Under the pieces are notes generated by a model. It searched no databases. It had not been told where the DNA came from and was given only the letters and a program-made list of their open reading frames with translations. Below, piece after piece: positions 26,494 to 34,101 of a DNA stretch of 47,526 nucleotides; within the stretch, counting starts at the first letter, position 1, and every line of letters starts with the position of its first letter. The translations under genes and the position numbers were made by a program. Source of the stretch: a virus; the IMG/VR virus record IMGVR_UViG_3300017605_000337, positions 1-47,526 of that record. One strand, 5' to 3'.

Positions 26494-28479
26494 TTACGAC
26501 GTCGCTCCCTGGATGGTCGGGACGGTGTTGCGCTTGCCGATGTTGCCGTTCAGCTTGTCGGCGAAGCGCGGACGCCGGCGACCCCACATGAGAACGCACA
26601 GCGAGTCGTGCGATCCAATCGCTCCGACCCCGAGCCCGGTCTGCACGTTGCCGGTGCCGGTGCCACCGCTCATTGGCGTGAAGCGCACCCCGATGTTCTC
26701 CATCGAGAAGTAGGTGCTCGCATCGCTGCTGCCAGCAAACGTGAGCAGCGTCGGCATCACGTTGAGCGCGGAGCCAGAGGCGCCGAGCCCGTTGAAGACA
26801 CGGGCGAGTTGCTGATCGCCGTTGCCTTCGCCGTTCACGACGAGACCTTCAATCTCGCAGTCGAACTCCAGCGGCGTGTCCTGCGTGCTGAGCAGACCGA
26901 CATCGCTCGCGAAGTAGCCCTGCACGTCGCCGGCCGCGACCGTGGTGCGGTCATAGCACCACCACCAGCGATCCCCGCCAAAGCCTGAGATCATGTAGAC
27001 CGAGGTGGCATCCGGGGTCGTCGCCCAGTTCGGGGTGACGGTGAGCACCGTTCCCGTGCTGGCGGTGATGAGGCGCGTCTGACCAGCGCCCGTGCCGCTC
27101 AGGATGTTGACGTAGGCACCGACGTAGAAGCCGGTCGCCCACGACTTGGTGCCGTCCGTGATCGAGCCGGCCGCGCCAGCAGAAGCGGTGCCCTTCTCGT
27201 TCACGCGCTGGCTGATGACGCTCTCTGTTCCGAACGCGGCAAGCGTGCAGGACGAGACGCCGTGCGGCTGATACTGGTTGTGCTGGTCCGCGTTGACATA
27301 GCGACCCCACACGACGATCGCCGCCGAACTGGTGATGTCGGTCGAGGAACCGACGATCGAGAGCCCGTAGCCGGGAGGACCGGTGATCTCGCAGTCGTCG
27401 AGCGCCTGCTGCGTGAAGCAGCGTCCTTGCACATTGCCGGCAGGATCCACGATCGCAGTGATTCCCTTGGTGAGCCAGAACCGCTGCACCGTGCGCTCCG
27501 CGTTGCCAGCGGCGCTGGTGCCCGTGTTCTCGAACGTGCGGTCCGTGAACATGAGGCGCGCGTTCGCGGTGGACGCGGCGGTGTTGTCGTTGAGGCCGGT
27601 GAAGTACCAGCCTTCGACGCGCACGCACATGCCGGGACCGGAGGTGGTCTGCGGCACGCCACCGATCAGCGTTGCGCGAGTCGTGTCTACCACACGGGCG
27701 CTGCTGATCCAGAAGTCGCCGAGCATGATCTCGACCACGTCCGAAGCGGCGGGGTCCGTCGAGAACGCAGCGTCCAAGACGATCGTGTCGAAGCCGGCGG
27801 CGGTCACCGAGTTCGACGTGCTGCTGACGATGCGACGGACTTGGTTCTCGGTGACGGCAGTTGCGGGAACCGTGCCGTCCGCGCGACGCACGAGTCGCAC
27901 GAGTTGACCCGCGTGCGTGTTCGTGGTCGTGATCGGACCCGAGGTGAGTCGCACCGTGGTGCCAGTGCCGCCAGCGGCAACGACCGCCGAGATGTCCTTC
28001 GCGATCGGAAGACCAAGCTTGGAGGCTTGCTGGATCGAGGTCACCGCGCCGGTGACGATCGGGTTGCCGGTGACGTCGTTGGTCGTTGCGAACGCCGTGA
28101 GTTTGTAGCCAGGAGCGATCGCGATGCGACCACCGGGACGCAGCTTGTACTGGCGAGTGACGGGAGCAAGAGTCGCAGCCGCGTAGTCCTGCGGGCAGAG
28201 GAAGATCAGATCCTTCGACGCCGTGCCGTTCGTGAGTCGCAGGGTCACCGCGTGCGATAGCGACACGGTGTCCACGTCGGGGATCACCTGCATCGCGATC
28301 TGGTCCAGGTACTGGATCAGGTCGGTCTTCGAGTCACCGGCCACATGGCCCATGGTGCTCGTCAGATCCTGCTCGGTGACGATGGTGGAGAGCGGAATGC
28401 GACCAAGGATCGGCGTACCGACCCCCTGCAACCGCTGGAACTCAGAACGGCGATTCGGGAAACCGAGGCGTTGACTCAT
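26494..28479 (-). CDS. Large virion protein with shared beta modules
   Basis: 661 aa. The N-terminus (MSQRLGFPNRRSEFQRLQ, then GTPILGRIPLSTIVTEQDL) is unlike any family I know. The rest is beta-rich with at least two copies of the tandem module seen in the 287-aa neighbour, for example TDGTKSWATGFYVGAYVNI with GAGQTRLITASTGTVLTVTP. The final 100 residues end in VPTIQGATS. It starts with ATGA overlap after the 80-aa gene. Between terminase and portal such a protein could be a head fibre or a tail spike; the exact place cannot be told from sequence. Confidence 0.72.
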   Translation of the reverse strand: MSQRLGFPNRRSEFQRLQGVGTPILGRIPLSTIVTEQDLTSTMGHVAGDSKTDLIQYLDQIAMQVIPDVDTVSLSHAVTLRLTNGTASKDLIFLCPQDYAAATLAPVTRQYKLRPGGRIAIAPGYKLTAFATTNDVTGNPIVTGAVTSIQQASKLGLPIAKDISAVVAAGGTGTTVRLTSGPITTTNTHAGQLVRLVRRADGTVPATAVTENQVRRIVSSTSNSVTAAGFDTIVLDAAFSTDPAASDVVEIMLGDFWISSARVVDTTRATLIGGVPQTTSGPGMCVRVEGWYFTGLNDNTAASTANARLMFTDRTFENTGTSAAGNAERTVQRFWLTKGITAIVDPAGNVQGRCFTQQALDDCEITGPPGYGLSIVGSSTDITSSAAIVVWGRYVNADQHNQYQPHGVSSCTLAAFGTESVISQRVNEKGTASAGAAGSITDGTKSWATGFYVGAYVNILSGTGAGQTRLITASTGTVLTVTPNWATTPDATSVYMISGFGGDRWWWCYDRTTVAAGDVQGYFASDVGLLSTQDTPLEFDCEIEGLVVNGEGNGDQQLARVFNGLGASGSALNVMPTLLTFAGSSDASTYFSMENIGVRFTPMSGGTGTGNVQTGLGVGAIGSHDSLCVLMWGRRRPRFADKLNGNIGKRNTVPTIQGATS

Positions 28480-28718
28480 GGCTTTGGCTCATCACTGGGC
28501 TGCTTGGAAGCAGCACGTTCCAGGTCTTTCACGAGGTGCCAGCAGAACTGCTGACAACGACTCAGTTCGTGCGCGAAGTGCGCCGCGAGATGCTGGTCGT
28601 CCTTGGGGAGCCGCTGCGCGATGCGCTCAAGTTCCCGAAGCTTGGTGGCGATGGACTGCACGCGATCCAGAACCGATGCGGAGGAGCGGATCGCGTTTTC
28701 GGTAGTCAGTCCGATCAT
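28476..28718 (-). CDS. Small helical protein after terminase
   Basis: 80 aa from ATG 28718 (ATGA overlap with the terminase stop); an in-frame start at 28835 would lie deep in the terminase gene. The protein is helical (SSASVLDRVQSIATKLRELERIAQRL, HFAHELSRCQQFCWHLVKDLERAA) with heptad spacing, likely a small coiled-coil dimer. The C-terminus is charged. Its tight coupling between terminase and a virion gene suggests a role in packaging or assembly, but nothing specific is visible. Confidence 0.68.
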   Translation of the reverse strand: MIGLTTENAIRSSASVLDRVQSIATKLRELERIAQRLPKDDQHLAAHFAHELSRCQQFCWHLVKDLERAASKQPSDEPKP

Positions 28719-30397
28719 GCCTGAATGTTGTTCGCCCGAGCGATCTCTGTCCAGAAGTCGTTGGAAGAACCACCAGATGGGAACCCTTGTTCGTACTGGA
28801 TGAGCTTCTGCCGGCGCTGTTCTGGGATCGACCACTGCGCCTTGGGCTTCGGGGCGCGGTAGGTGCAGTATCGCGCGTAGTTGTTCTTTTTGTCCACTGC
28901 CTCGATGTCCGCGATCGCGTCCGCGATGTCGTTGCGCGGATAGAGCGGGAAGCGGATGAACTGGCGCACGAGTTCGCCATCCGGCTGCGGGATGTGCGAG
29001 ACGTCGTCCTTGATGCCTTCGGGATCCCAGAGCACCTTCTCGCCGTCCACGTCGGTGAAGGTCCGCGGCACGGTGTCCACCACGAAGAACCGGCGCTGCT
29101 TGAACAGCGGCTGAATCGCCATGATGCGCCGCTGCTTGCCGCCGTCACCGCCGCTGCGCTGGATCTTGATGACGTTGAGCTTGTAGCCCTTGAGCCGCGC
29201 CACGTAGTTCAGGTGGCCCATCATGGTCTGGGTCGCCTGATTCGACTCCATCGTCTCGCCGACGTGGTTCACCTTCTGCATCCAGGCGTGCAGCATGTCG
29301 AAGTAGTGCTGCCCGAACTCTTCCGTATGCCACCGCCCGACCTTGAGGTCGAGCAGGTAGGTGTTGTACTGCGAGTCCAGCCCGACATACGCCAGCACCG
29401 AATAGCAGGCGTCCTCGTTGGTCGAGGAGGCGGTGTCGGTGAGCAGGTATCCTGACAGCCCGGACATGTCCGTGTCCCAGCGGCAAGTCTGGAACAGATC
29501 GCGCGTAAACATATCCCGCACATCGTTTTGGATGCGGTTCATGTACTGCGACATAAAGGCGCGCGGCTTCATGATCGCGAGAGCGTCGTTCAGGTATTCG
29601 AGCGACTGGTGGGCGAAGCGGGGTGTGCCGGTGACCCGGTAGGAGCCGTTGGCGGCTTGCTCGACCGAGATGTCATCGCCCGAGTCCATGGTCAGGCGGG
29701 CCCAGCGACCTTCGGACAGAGCCTCGCCGAAGACGTCGTCCTCGGAGTAGCGGGTGCCGACGAGGATAAAGACGCCGCCCTGCTCGACCAGCGGGAACAC
29801 CTGCCGGATAGCGCGCTTGGCGCGAGCCATCATGTCCTCGCTGCACCACTCCTCGTCGATCGGGTCGTCCACGATGACGACCTCGAAGTGACCGCCCGTG
29901 GCGGGGGCGTTGGTGGTGAAGGTGCGGAAGGTTGGCTCTTGGAGGTTGTGGCGAGTGCGTGAGCAGACCGTCCAGCCGTTGACGTCCGAGGGGCCTTCGA
30001 TCTGCTTCCCGAATAGGGCTTCGAGGTTCGGGTTGGTGAGGCAGGCGCGGACGGCTGCGGACTTGTCCTCCGCGATGCGGTCGTTCAGCATCCCGTAGAG
30101 GATGCGGACGTTGGGGTCGCGCAGGATGCGGCGGACGCAGTACCCTTGCAGGATCGTGGACTTGTAGCTGCCGCGTGGGGCGAGGAGCAGCTTGAACTTC
30201 TTGCCCTTGGCGTCGAGGAAGTCCGTCATCTGGCGGTGGGGGCCGTTGCCGCGCACACCGCCGGACCCGATGTTGACGTGATCCCCGGTCTTCTCGTCCT
30301 TGTCGTAGTTCCAGCCGAGGAGGTTGCGGCAGAGGAAGCCGGTGTCCTCCTTGCACTGCTCCTTGAACTGTACGACCTTGGGGTCGCCCTTGTTCAT
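28715..30397 (-). CDS. Terminase large subunit
   Basis: 560 aa. The ATPase domain shows Walker A as APRGSYKST (residues 73-81), Walker B as VVIVDDP (173-179), and GTRYSEDD at 214-221 as the coupling motif. The nuclease domain begins near LLTDTAS (Asp321), with acidic ESNQ and DIADAIAD segments further on, as in RNase H-fold terminases. Length and order agree with terminases of podoviruses, resembling T7-type gp19. It packages DNA into proheads by ATP-driven translocation and cleaves it. The start overlaps the preceding gene by four bases. Packaging type (headful or site-specific) cannot be inferred from this sequence; a circular map suits either terminal repeats lost in assembly or circular permutation. 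Confidence 0.93.
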   Translation of the reverse strand: MNKGDPKVVQFKEQCKEDTGFLCRNLLGWNYDKDEKTGDHVNIGSGGVRGNGPHRQMTDFLDAKGKKFKLLLAPRGSYKSTILQGYCVRRILRDPNVRILYGMLNDRIAEDKSAAVRACLTNPNLEALFGKQIEGPSDVNGWTVCSRTRHNLQEPTFRTFTTNAPATGGHFEVVIVDDPIDEEWCSEDMMARAKRAIRQVFPLVEQGGVFILVGTRYSEDDVFGEALSEGRWARLTMDSGDDISVEQAANGSYRVTGTPRFAHQSLEYLNDALAIMKPRAFMSQYMNRIQNDVRDMFTRDLFQTCRWDTDMSGLSGYLLTDTASSTNEDACYSVLAYVGLDSQYNTYLLDLKVGRWHTEEFGQHYFDMLHAWMQKVNHVGETMESNQATQTMMGHLNYVARLKGYKLNVIKIQRSGGDGGKQRRIMAIQPLFKQRRFFVVDTVPRTFTDVDGEKVLWDPEGIKDDVSHIPQPDGELVRQFIRFPLYPRNDIADAIADIEAVDKKNNYARYCTYRAPKPKAQWSIPEQRRQKLIQYEQGFPSGGSSNDFWTEIARANNIQA

Positions 30398-31140
30398 ACC
30401 TTGGGAGCGACGGGCACGCTCTCACGGCGAGCGCGAGCGACGAACCAGCCGAGCCACCGACCCTGCATGTCGGTCACCTGCCGACCGCTCTCGTCGTAGT
30501 GGATGCCGGTCTTCTCATCCACGGTGATGCGGATGCCGGACTTCTGGATCCACTCGTTGACCTGAGCCTCATTGTGCGGCTGCTTGCCGTAGCGACCGGG
30601 CTTCTTCTTGACGACCGGCTCCTTGGTGAAGTCGGGGCGGGTCTCGTCCTCGACCGGCTTTACGGGCTCACTGGGCGTCGCCGTCTCGATGACGGTCTCC
30701 AGCGGCGGTACGTTGGTTGGCACCTGTGACAACGCGGACGGCTCGGGCTTGGGCGGCGGGTCACGCTGCTCCACGGTGTTGAGCTTCTGCATGTCCACGA
30801 TCAGCTTGCGCAGTTCCGCAATCTCGGCGGCGAACTGGGCAGTGGACTCCGCGCGCTGGTGCTCCAGCATGGCGGTCTCCTTCTTGGAGAGGTCGCTGGG
30901 CAGACCATCGCGGATGTGGCGGACGATGCGGTCAGCCGCTTCCTCGACATCGGCGCTGGTGTCCATGTAGTGCTGCGCCTGCTTCTGTGAGACCCAGCCG
31001 AGGGTCTTGTCGATGCGCGGGAACTTCTGGATGCGCGAGACCAGTCCGAGGAACTGCGGGTCGATCCCCTTGACCGTGACCATGAATCCGCGTCGGATGC
31101 ACGCTTGGACGATGTCGTCCATCGAGTAGGTTTGAGCCAT
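30394..31140 (-). CDS. Protein upstream of terminase (possible small terminase)
   Basis: 248 aa, first gene of the late block, overlapping the large terminase start. The N-terminal 80 residues are helical (MDDIVQACIRRGFMVTVKG, VEEAADRIVRHIRDGLP). A coiled-coil stretch (AQFAAEIAELRKLIVDMQKL) follows, then a Pro/Glu-rich linker (about 120-180) and a compact basic C-terminus with GRWLGWFVARARRES. Small terminases are usually DNA-binding plus coiled coil; the position fits but no HTH is evident, so the call is uncertain. Its ATG (31140-31138) overlaps the divergent gene's ATG within CATG. Confidence 0.65.
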   Translation of the reverse strand: MAQTYSMDDIVQACIRRGFMVTVKGIDPQFLGLVSRIQKFPRIDKTLGWVSQKQAQHYMDTSADVEEAADRIVRHIRDGLPSDLSKKETAMLEHQRAESTAQFAAEIAELRKLIVDMQKLNTVEQRDPPPKPEPSALSQVPTNVPPLETVIETATPSEPVKPVEDETRPDFTKEPVVKKKPGRYGKQPHNEAQVNEWIQKSGIRITVDEKTGIHYDESGRQVTDMQGRWLGWFVARARRESVPVAPKV

Positions 31141-31372
31141 GACAGATCAGGGTAGCAAGTCAGCAGACCAGGAGCAAGACCAGCAGACCAGCCTCCCTTC
31201 TCAAGAGCAGGTGCTCGGGGTGGTGTGGTCGCTGCTGCGGAAGGCGGTGGATGGGGAGCAGGTGGACCATCCCGCATGCGCGAAGTATGCGGAGTTGCTA
31301 TTGAAGAACCGCCCCAAGGCTGCGGCTGGAATAGACCCCGCTCTCTTGACGGCGATTGAGCAGGCGCGCTAG
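31139..31372 (+). CDS. Small protein divergent from the terminase block
   Basis: 77 aa. The first 20 residues are Gln/Asp/Ser-rich (KSADQEQDQQTSL). A helix with SQEQVLGVVWSLLRKAVDGEQV and AKYAELLLKNRPKAA follows, and a short tail ends TAIEQAR. ATG 31139 shares two bases with the divergent late-gene start in CATG, so the promoters of each must lie in the other gene. The fold could be a small DNA-binding or adaptor protein; no motif decides. Tandem repeats within the 5' end are listed separately. Confidence 0.65.
   Translation: MTDQGSKSADQEQDQQTSLPSQEQVLGVVWSLLRKAVDGEQVDHPACAKYAELLLKNRPKAAAGIDPALLTAIEQAR
31154..31191. repeat. Two ~19-bp tandem repeats near the divergent start
   Basis: AGCAAG-x-CAGCAGACCAG occurs twice in tandem, with the 11-base CAGCAGACCAG exactly repeated at 31161-31171 and 31181-31191, 20 bases apart. 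Two turns of helix between copies puts them on one face of DNA, as in binding-site iterons. They lie just inside the divergent gene, at the start of the packaging operon, so a protein or packaging-site role is possible. Confidence 0.55.
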
Positions 31373-31387
31373 AAGCCATGCTGTCGA

Positions 31388-31414
31388 GCGCATGATGCGC
31401 CGGGAGATCCGGCG
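31388..31414 (+). other. Palindrome and hairpin in 3' region
   Basis: GCGCAT-G-ATGCGC (31388-31400) and an overlapping hairpin CGCCGG-GAGAT-CCGGCG (31398-31414) follow the stop of the 77-aa gene. No U-tract adjoins, so terminator activity is doubtful. The arrangement could be an operator. No gene was found in 31373-31535. Confidence 0.5.
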
Positions 31415-31468
31415 ATGCCGCTTGTCCTTTTGTCGGCCATGAAACACGCTCGACCCTTACACCTGCTT

Positions 31469-31518
31469 GGCGGACCGCTGTGTATCCCCTCCCTCTAACT
31501 CCTGTTGCGCGGTCCGCC
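31469..31518 (+). ncRNA. Hairpin with CUAACUCC in its loop (candidate anti-SD RNA element A)
   Basis: Perfect 10-bp stem GGCGGACCGC / GCGGTCCGCC around a 30-base pyrimidine-rich loop. On the plus strand the loop contains CTAACTCCTG at 31495-31504, complementary over 10 bases to CAGGAGTTAG before the gene at 34446, and TCTAACTCCT (31494-31503), complementary to AGGAGTTAGA before the gene at 34134. Both targets contain the Shine-Dalgarno sequence. No start codon follows CAGGAGTTAG at usual spacing on the minus strand here, so it is not a minus-strand RBS. Pairing and function are inferred. Confidence 0.5.
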
Positions 31519-31535
31519 GAGCTTCTTCCCTTCGC

Positions 31536-31760
31536 ATGCGTCGCATCTGCATCCTGGTGCAAGACCAGTCAAAGCTGGTGATCCCGACGGAGGTGCGTCT
31601 GCTAGCACAGGTCGGGGAGGAGAGCTTCGTCCAGTTCGAGAACGTCGCGTTGGCGGCGTTGCACCATGACCGGATCGTGAAGGACGGGAAGGAGCATCGG
31701 CTGAACTACCGGTCGCTCTACACGTCGGCGCTGGAAGCGATCACCTGCCCGCAGGACTAG
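31536..31760 (+). CDS. Small unknown protein
   Basis: 74 aa from ATG 31536; a TTG frame start at 31467 falls in the hairpin and is rejected. MRRICILVQDQSKLVI opens with alternating strands, then a helix (EVRLLAQVGEESFVQFENVALAALHHDRIV) and a basic YRSLYTSALEAI. No family is recognised. No strong RBS is visible, which lowers confidence. Its stop TAG overlaps the convergent gene's stop in CTAG (31757-31760). Confidence 0.55.
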   Translation: MRRICILVQDQSKLVIPTEVRLLAQVGEESFVQFENVALAALHHDRIVKDGKEHRLNYRSLYTSALEAITCPQD

Positions 31761-32014
31761 GAGAGGTTTCGGATGGCAAGGACTGCAACTCGCGGGATGG
31801 TGAGTTCACCGCGTCCGCATGTCCGAACGTTCTCGTCATCATCGCCACTGAGGTGCGGGCAGATGGTGATGGCTTTCTTCGACTCGGCGATCACCCAGCC
31901 GACCGACTTGCAGTTGAGGATCTGGTTGTTCTCAGCGAGTCGATCGAGAGCGCACCAACCTTCGGAACCATGTGAGTCCACCCATTCGACCATCACGAGT
32001 TTGCGCTTCGGCAT
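31757..32014 (-). CDS. Conserved small phage protein
   Basis: 85 aa from ATG 32014. VEWVDSHGSEGWCALDRL, then CKSVGWVIAESKKAITICPHLS and GRGELTIPRVAVLAIRNL match a pattern I know from many small phage proteins of unknown function: a small beta domain in which a W-D-S-H-G turn and an S-V-G-W-hydrophobic strand are conserved. It is likely a small barrel that binds something in host or virion. It starts ten bases after the secreted protein, so the two may be co-transcribed. Confidence 0.75.
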   Translation of the reverse strand: MPKRKLVMVEWVDSHGSEGWCALDRLAENNQILNCKSVGWVIAESKKAITICPHLSGDDDENVRTCGRGELTIPRVAVLAIRNLS

Positions 32015-32024
32015 GCCGCGAATG

Positions 32025-32537
32025 CTACTGCCGGCGCAGCGAGAAGGCTCGGCTCGTTCCCCGATCCCCGATCGCCTGCACCGCGAAGTCGATCCCGTGA
32101 GGCAGCAGTTCCATCGGCACCTCTAGGATCCAGTCTGCGGCGTAGCCCCGTCGCCACGGCAGGCTGCTGACGTCCACGATGTTGGCGGTGCCCAGCCACC
32201 AGAGTCCTAGAGGGTGCGAGAGTGGGGTGTTGGTCCAGGTCCCGACGCACAGCATGGCGGTGTTGCGGAACTGGAGCTTCCAGTGTGTGCGATCCCACCA
32301 GCACTCCAGTTTCTCGGCACCCGGCTCGCTTCTGAGCATGAGCATGGGGGCGATGCTGATGTTCTGCTGGCAGGGATCACCCGGACCTTGGTAGCCGCCC
32401 ACGCTCGGTTCCGCCCACAGGTCGAAGGTGCGAGCCGGCGTCCGCTTCCTGAGCCATCGCCACGTCTCGGGATCCGCCCCGACCGCCACCACGAACAGCA
32501 GCAGGAAGACCGCCACCGCCTGTACGGCTGACCGCAT
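32025..32537 (-). CDS. Exported or membrane-anchored unknown protein
   Basis: 170 aa from ATG 32537 (an upstream in-frame start at 32597 lies in structured DNA and lacks a clear RBS). The N-terminus has one hydrophobic segment, AVQAVAVFLLLFVVAVGA, like a signal peptide or anchor, followed directly by DPETWRWLRKRTP. The rest is rich in Trp, Arg and Pro with possible strands (WKLQFRNTAMLCVGTW, AADWILEVPMELL) and three Cys. No family is recognised; it may act at the cell envelope. The gene belongs to a minus-strand pair in the mosaic region. Confidence 0.62.
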   Translation of the reverse strand: MRSAVQAVAVFLLLFVVAVGADPETWRWLRKRTPARTFDLWAEPSVGGYQGPGDPCQQNISIAPMLMLRSEPGAEKLECWWDRTHWKLQFRNTAMLCVGTWTNTPLSHPLGLWWLGTANIVDVSSLPWRRGYAADWILEVPMELLPHGIDFAVQAIGDRGTSRAFSLRRQ

Positions 32538-32796
32538 GGACCTGTCTTGTACAGGAAAGCGGGTCGCGAGTCTCGCCCACCCGCGACCCACAGGCACACC
32601 ATGTCGTTCGTGCTGCTCTTCTGCACTCCAGACCGCTGCATGCTAGCGCGGGATCGCAGGAGCGCAAGTGGAACGGAGGGGCGACTCCTGCGGCGCGTGG
32701 CTGGCCGTGTCACAGCCCTTTGGACTCGCGCTGGGTGCAGGGGCGGAATAGCTAGCTCCGCCAGCCCCTCCGACCCACATGGTAGCACATTCGTTG
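32538..32796. other. Structured intergenic region with five inverted repeats
   Basis: 259 bases without a convincing gene. Perfect inverted repeats are CCTGT/ACAGG (32541-32555), GGGTCGCG/CGCGACCC (32561-32568 and 32582-32589), CGCAGGAG/CTCCTGCG (32655-32662 and 32685-32692), GGCTG/CAGCC near 32700-32717, and GGCGGA/TCCGCC near 32743-32764. None is followed by a convincing U-run. They look like a mixture of 3' ends and operator sites. I could not place a clear promoter here. Confidence 0.6.
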
Positions 32797-33075
32797 CTAA
32801 AGTTCACGATCCAAGGCTTCAACAAGCGCGTGAGCAGCCGTCGGTATTGAGTCCGACTTGTAGATGGCAAAGCTCCACCGCCATCTGGTCTCCTTCTCCG
32901 TCAGGAAGGCAGCGAACAAGCGCTTCCCATCCCGATCCTCGAACTCGTAAACCTTCCCCATCCACTGCCCGCCCGTGAGGGCACTGCTGCCATCCCACTC
33001 CCCGCACGCCCTCACCTCCCCGTACAACTCCTCCACCCATCCCTGAACCTCTGCCAACGTAGCCGCGCTGCTCAT
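32797..33075 (-). CDS. Small unknown protein with possible leaderless start
   Basis: 92 aa. Helical N-terminus (LAEVQGWVEELYGEVRACGEW), then strands around MGKVYEFEDRDGKRLFAAF and TRWRWSFAIYKSDS, and a final helix (TAAHALVEALDREL). No family is recognised. There is no Shine-Dalgarno before ATG 33075, but a TATAGT box ends only seven bases upstream, so the transcript may start at or next to the ATG. Confidence 0.62.
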   Translation of the reverse strand: MSSAATLAEVQGWVEELYGEVRACGEWDGSSALTGGQWMGKVYEFEDRDGKRLFAAFLTEKETRWRWSFAIYKSDSIPTAAHALVEALDREL

Positions 33076-33082
33076 GCGTTCG

Positions 33083-33112
33083 ACTATACACAGCAGCAGA
33101 GTCTCGGTACAA
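33083..33112 (-). promoter_or_regulatory. Candidate sigma70-like promoter
   Basis: On the minus strand TTGTAC (33112-33107) and TATAGT (33088-33083) are separated by 18 bases. Four of six positions in the first box and five of six in the second agree with consensus. It would start RNA at or near the ATG at 33075. Confidence 0.45.
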
Positions 33113-33119
33113 GCAGAGC

Positions 33120-33425
33120 ATGGCGATGCACGGCACCCGGAAGACCAAGAAGTCGAAGAAGCGACTGCGCACGAGCCCGCTCCACGCCTCCATGACAGTC
33201 GATCCCTGGCCCGCCATCCACGCCAAGATCGACGCCGACATCATCCTCGGTCGCATCGACCCCACCATGCGCGCTCTCCTCACCGCCATCTACCTGCACG
33301 GATACGGCGTCTCCGGCACCGCAAAACTGCTCTCGATGCGCCGCCAGAACATCCGCAAACTGCTCGCCTCCATCCGGGCAGAACTACGCACTTCCAAGGA
33401 AGTTTGCCGCGAAGAGCACCACTAG
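33120..33425 (+). CDS. Basic helix-turn-helix protein
   Basis: 101 aa. The first 20 residues are very basic (GTRKTKKSKKRLR). A helical C-terminal domain contains TMRALLTAIYLHGYGVSGTAKLLSMRRQNIRKLLASIRAELR, which reads as an HTH similar to sigma region 4 or to antiterminator-like regulators ('LHGYGVSGTAKLLSM' as turn and recognition helix, shown in parts). It is divergent from the gene at 33075. It is a good candidate transcription regulator for the phage. A second ATG two codons in is equally possible as start. Confidence 0.7.
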   Translation: MAMHGTRKTKKSKKRLRTSPLHASMTVDPWPAIHAKIDADIILGRIDPTMRALLTAIYLHGYGVSGTAKLLSMRRQNIRKLLASIRAELRTSKEVCREEHH

Positions 33426-33442
33426 GTGCCACTTCTGGCCCT

Positions 33443-33454
33443 CTCTATATAGAG
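33443..33454. promoter_or_regulatory. 12-bp AT-rich palindrome and adjacent inverted repeats
   Basis: CTCTATATAGAG is a perfect palindrome between convergent genes (33426-33528 has no gene). Further on, CCAGT/ACTGG flank GTAC repeats near 33488-33506 and GGTC/GACC flank a short loop next to them. A protein-binding site is likely; no strong U-run terminator is visible on either strand. Confidence 0.5.
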
Positions 33455-33528
33455 CCCTCGCGCAGGCGCAGGCGTCTGAGAGCTTCCAGTACAGTACCGA
33501 CTGGTCGTCGTGACCGGAAGCATCCGCC

Positions 33529-34017
33529 TCAGGGCATCCCGCTCATCAACGCCACCACCCGCTCACTCGGCTCCTTCCCAGCCAGCCGACACACCTCAAG
33601 GTACGCTCGCAACGCCTCCCCGCCCTTCGCCTCAGCAGCCTTCTGACGGCGACGGTACTCAGCGCGACTGACCAGCGGCGAACCATCAGGAGCCTCCAGC
33701 AGGCCATCAGCGCCCACAGGGAAGGGATTGGAAGGAGAGGGGGAGCCCAGTCTGGAATCCTTGGGCCCCCCCCCGCGTTCGATGCTCCCCCCGGGGGTGG
33801 GGGCTGGTGGCTCAAGTGCGAGTGGCGTGTCAGCCAGGAGCGCTTCCAGCTTGGCGAGGTCGGACGCATGCAAGCCCATCGCCTCAAGGCTACGGCGAGA
33901 GCGGACGGATGGGGGCACATGCAGTATATTGCCACTCCGAGCCGCATCCCTAGCGACGGTTAGCAGTCGGCTAGAGTCCTTCCCCCGCTGGGCGAACGGT
34001 GTCCGTATTCCTGACAC
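33529..34017 (-). CDS. Unknown protein with homopolymer-rich linker
   Basis: 162 aa from GTG 34017; the start is not well supported because no SD precedes it, and ATG 33879 is an alternative. A Ser/Arg-rich N-terminal part, a short helix (DLAKLEALLADTPLAL), a Pro/Gly linker encoded by runs of C and G, and a helical C-terminus (EYRRRQKAAEAKGGEALRAYLEVCRLAG) are seen. The 9-C tract at 33766-33774 and the C6-G5-T-G5 block at 33787-33803 could slip during replication or be sequencing trouble spots. No family is recognised. Confidence 0.55.
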   Translation of the reverse strand: MSGIRTPFAQRGKDSSRLLTVARDAARSGNILHVPPSVRSRRSLEAMGLHASDLAKLEALLADTPLALEPPAPTPGGSIERGGGPKDSRLGSPSPSNPFPVGADGLLEAPDGSPLVSRAEYRRRQKAAEAKGGEALRAYLEVCRLAGKEPSERVVALMSGMP

Positions 34018-34101
34018 TATGGAAGAATAGTGCGATCAGAAAGAAAAACAAGAAAGACTGTAGGGATTCGCTGTCTCGGACGATATAGGTATGCAAGCGC
34101 T

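Noticed and set aside
31495-31504. CAGGAGTTAG on the minus strand as an RBS
   Set aside because: No start codon follows within 12 bases, and the sequence lies in a hairpin loop.
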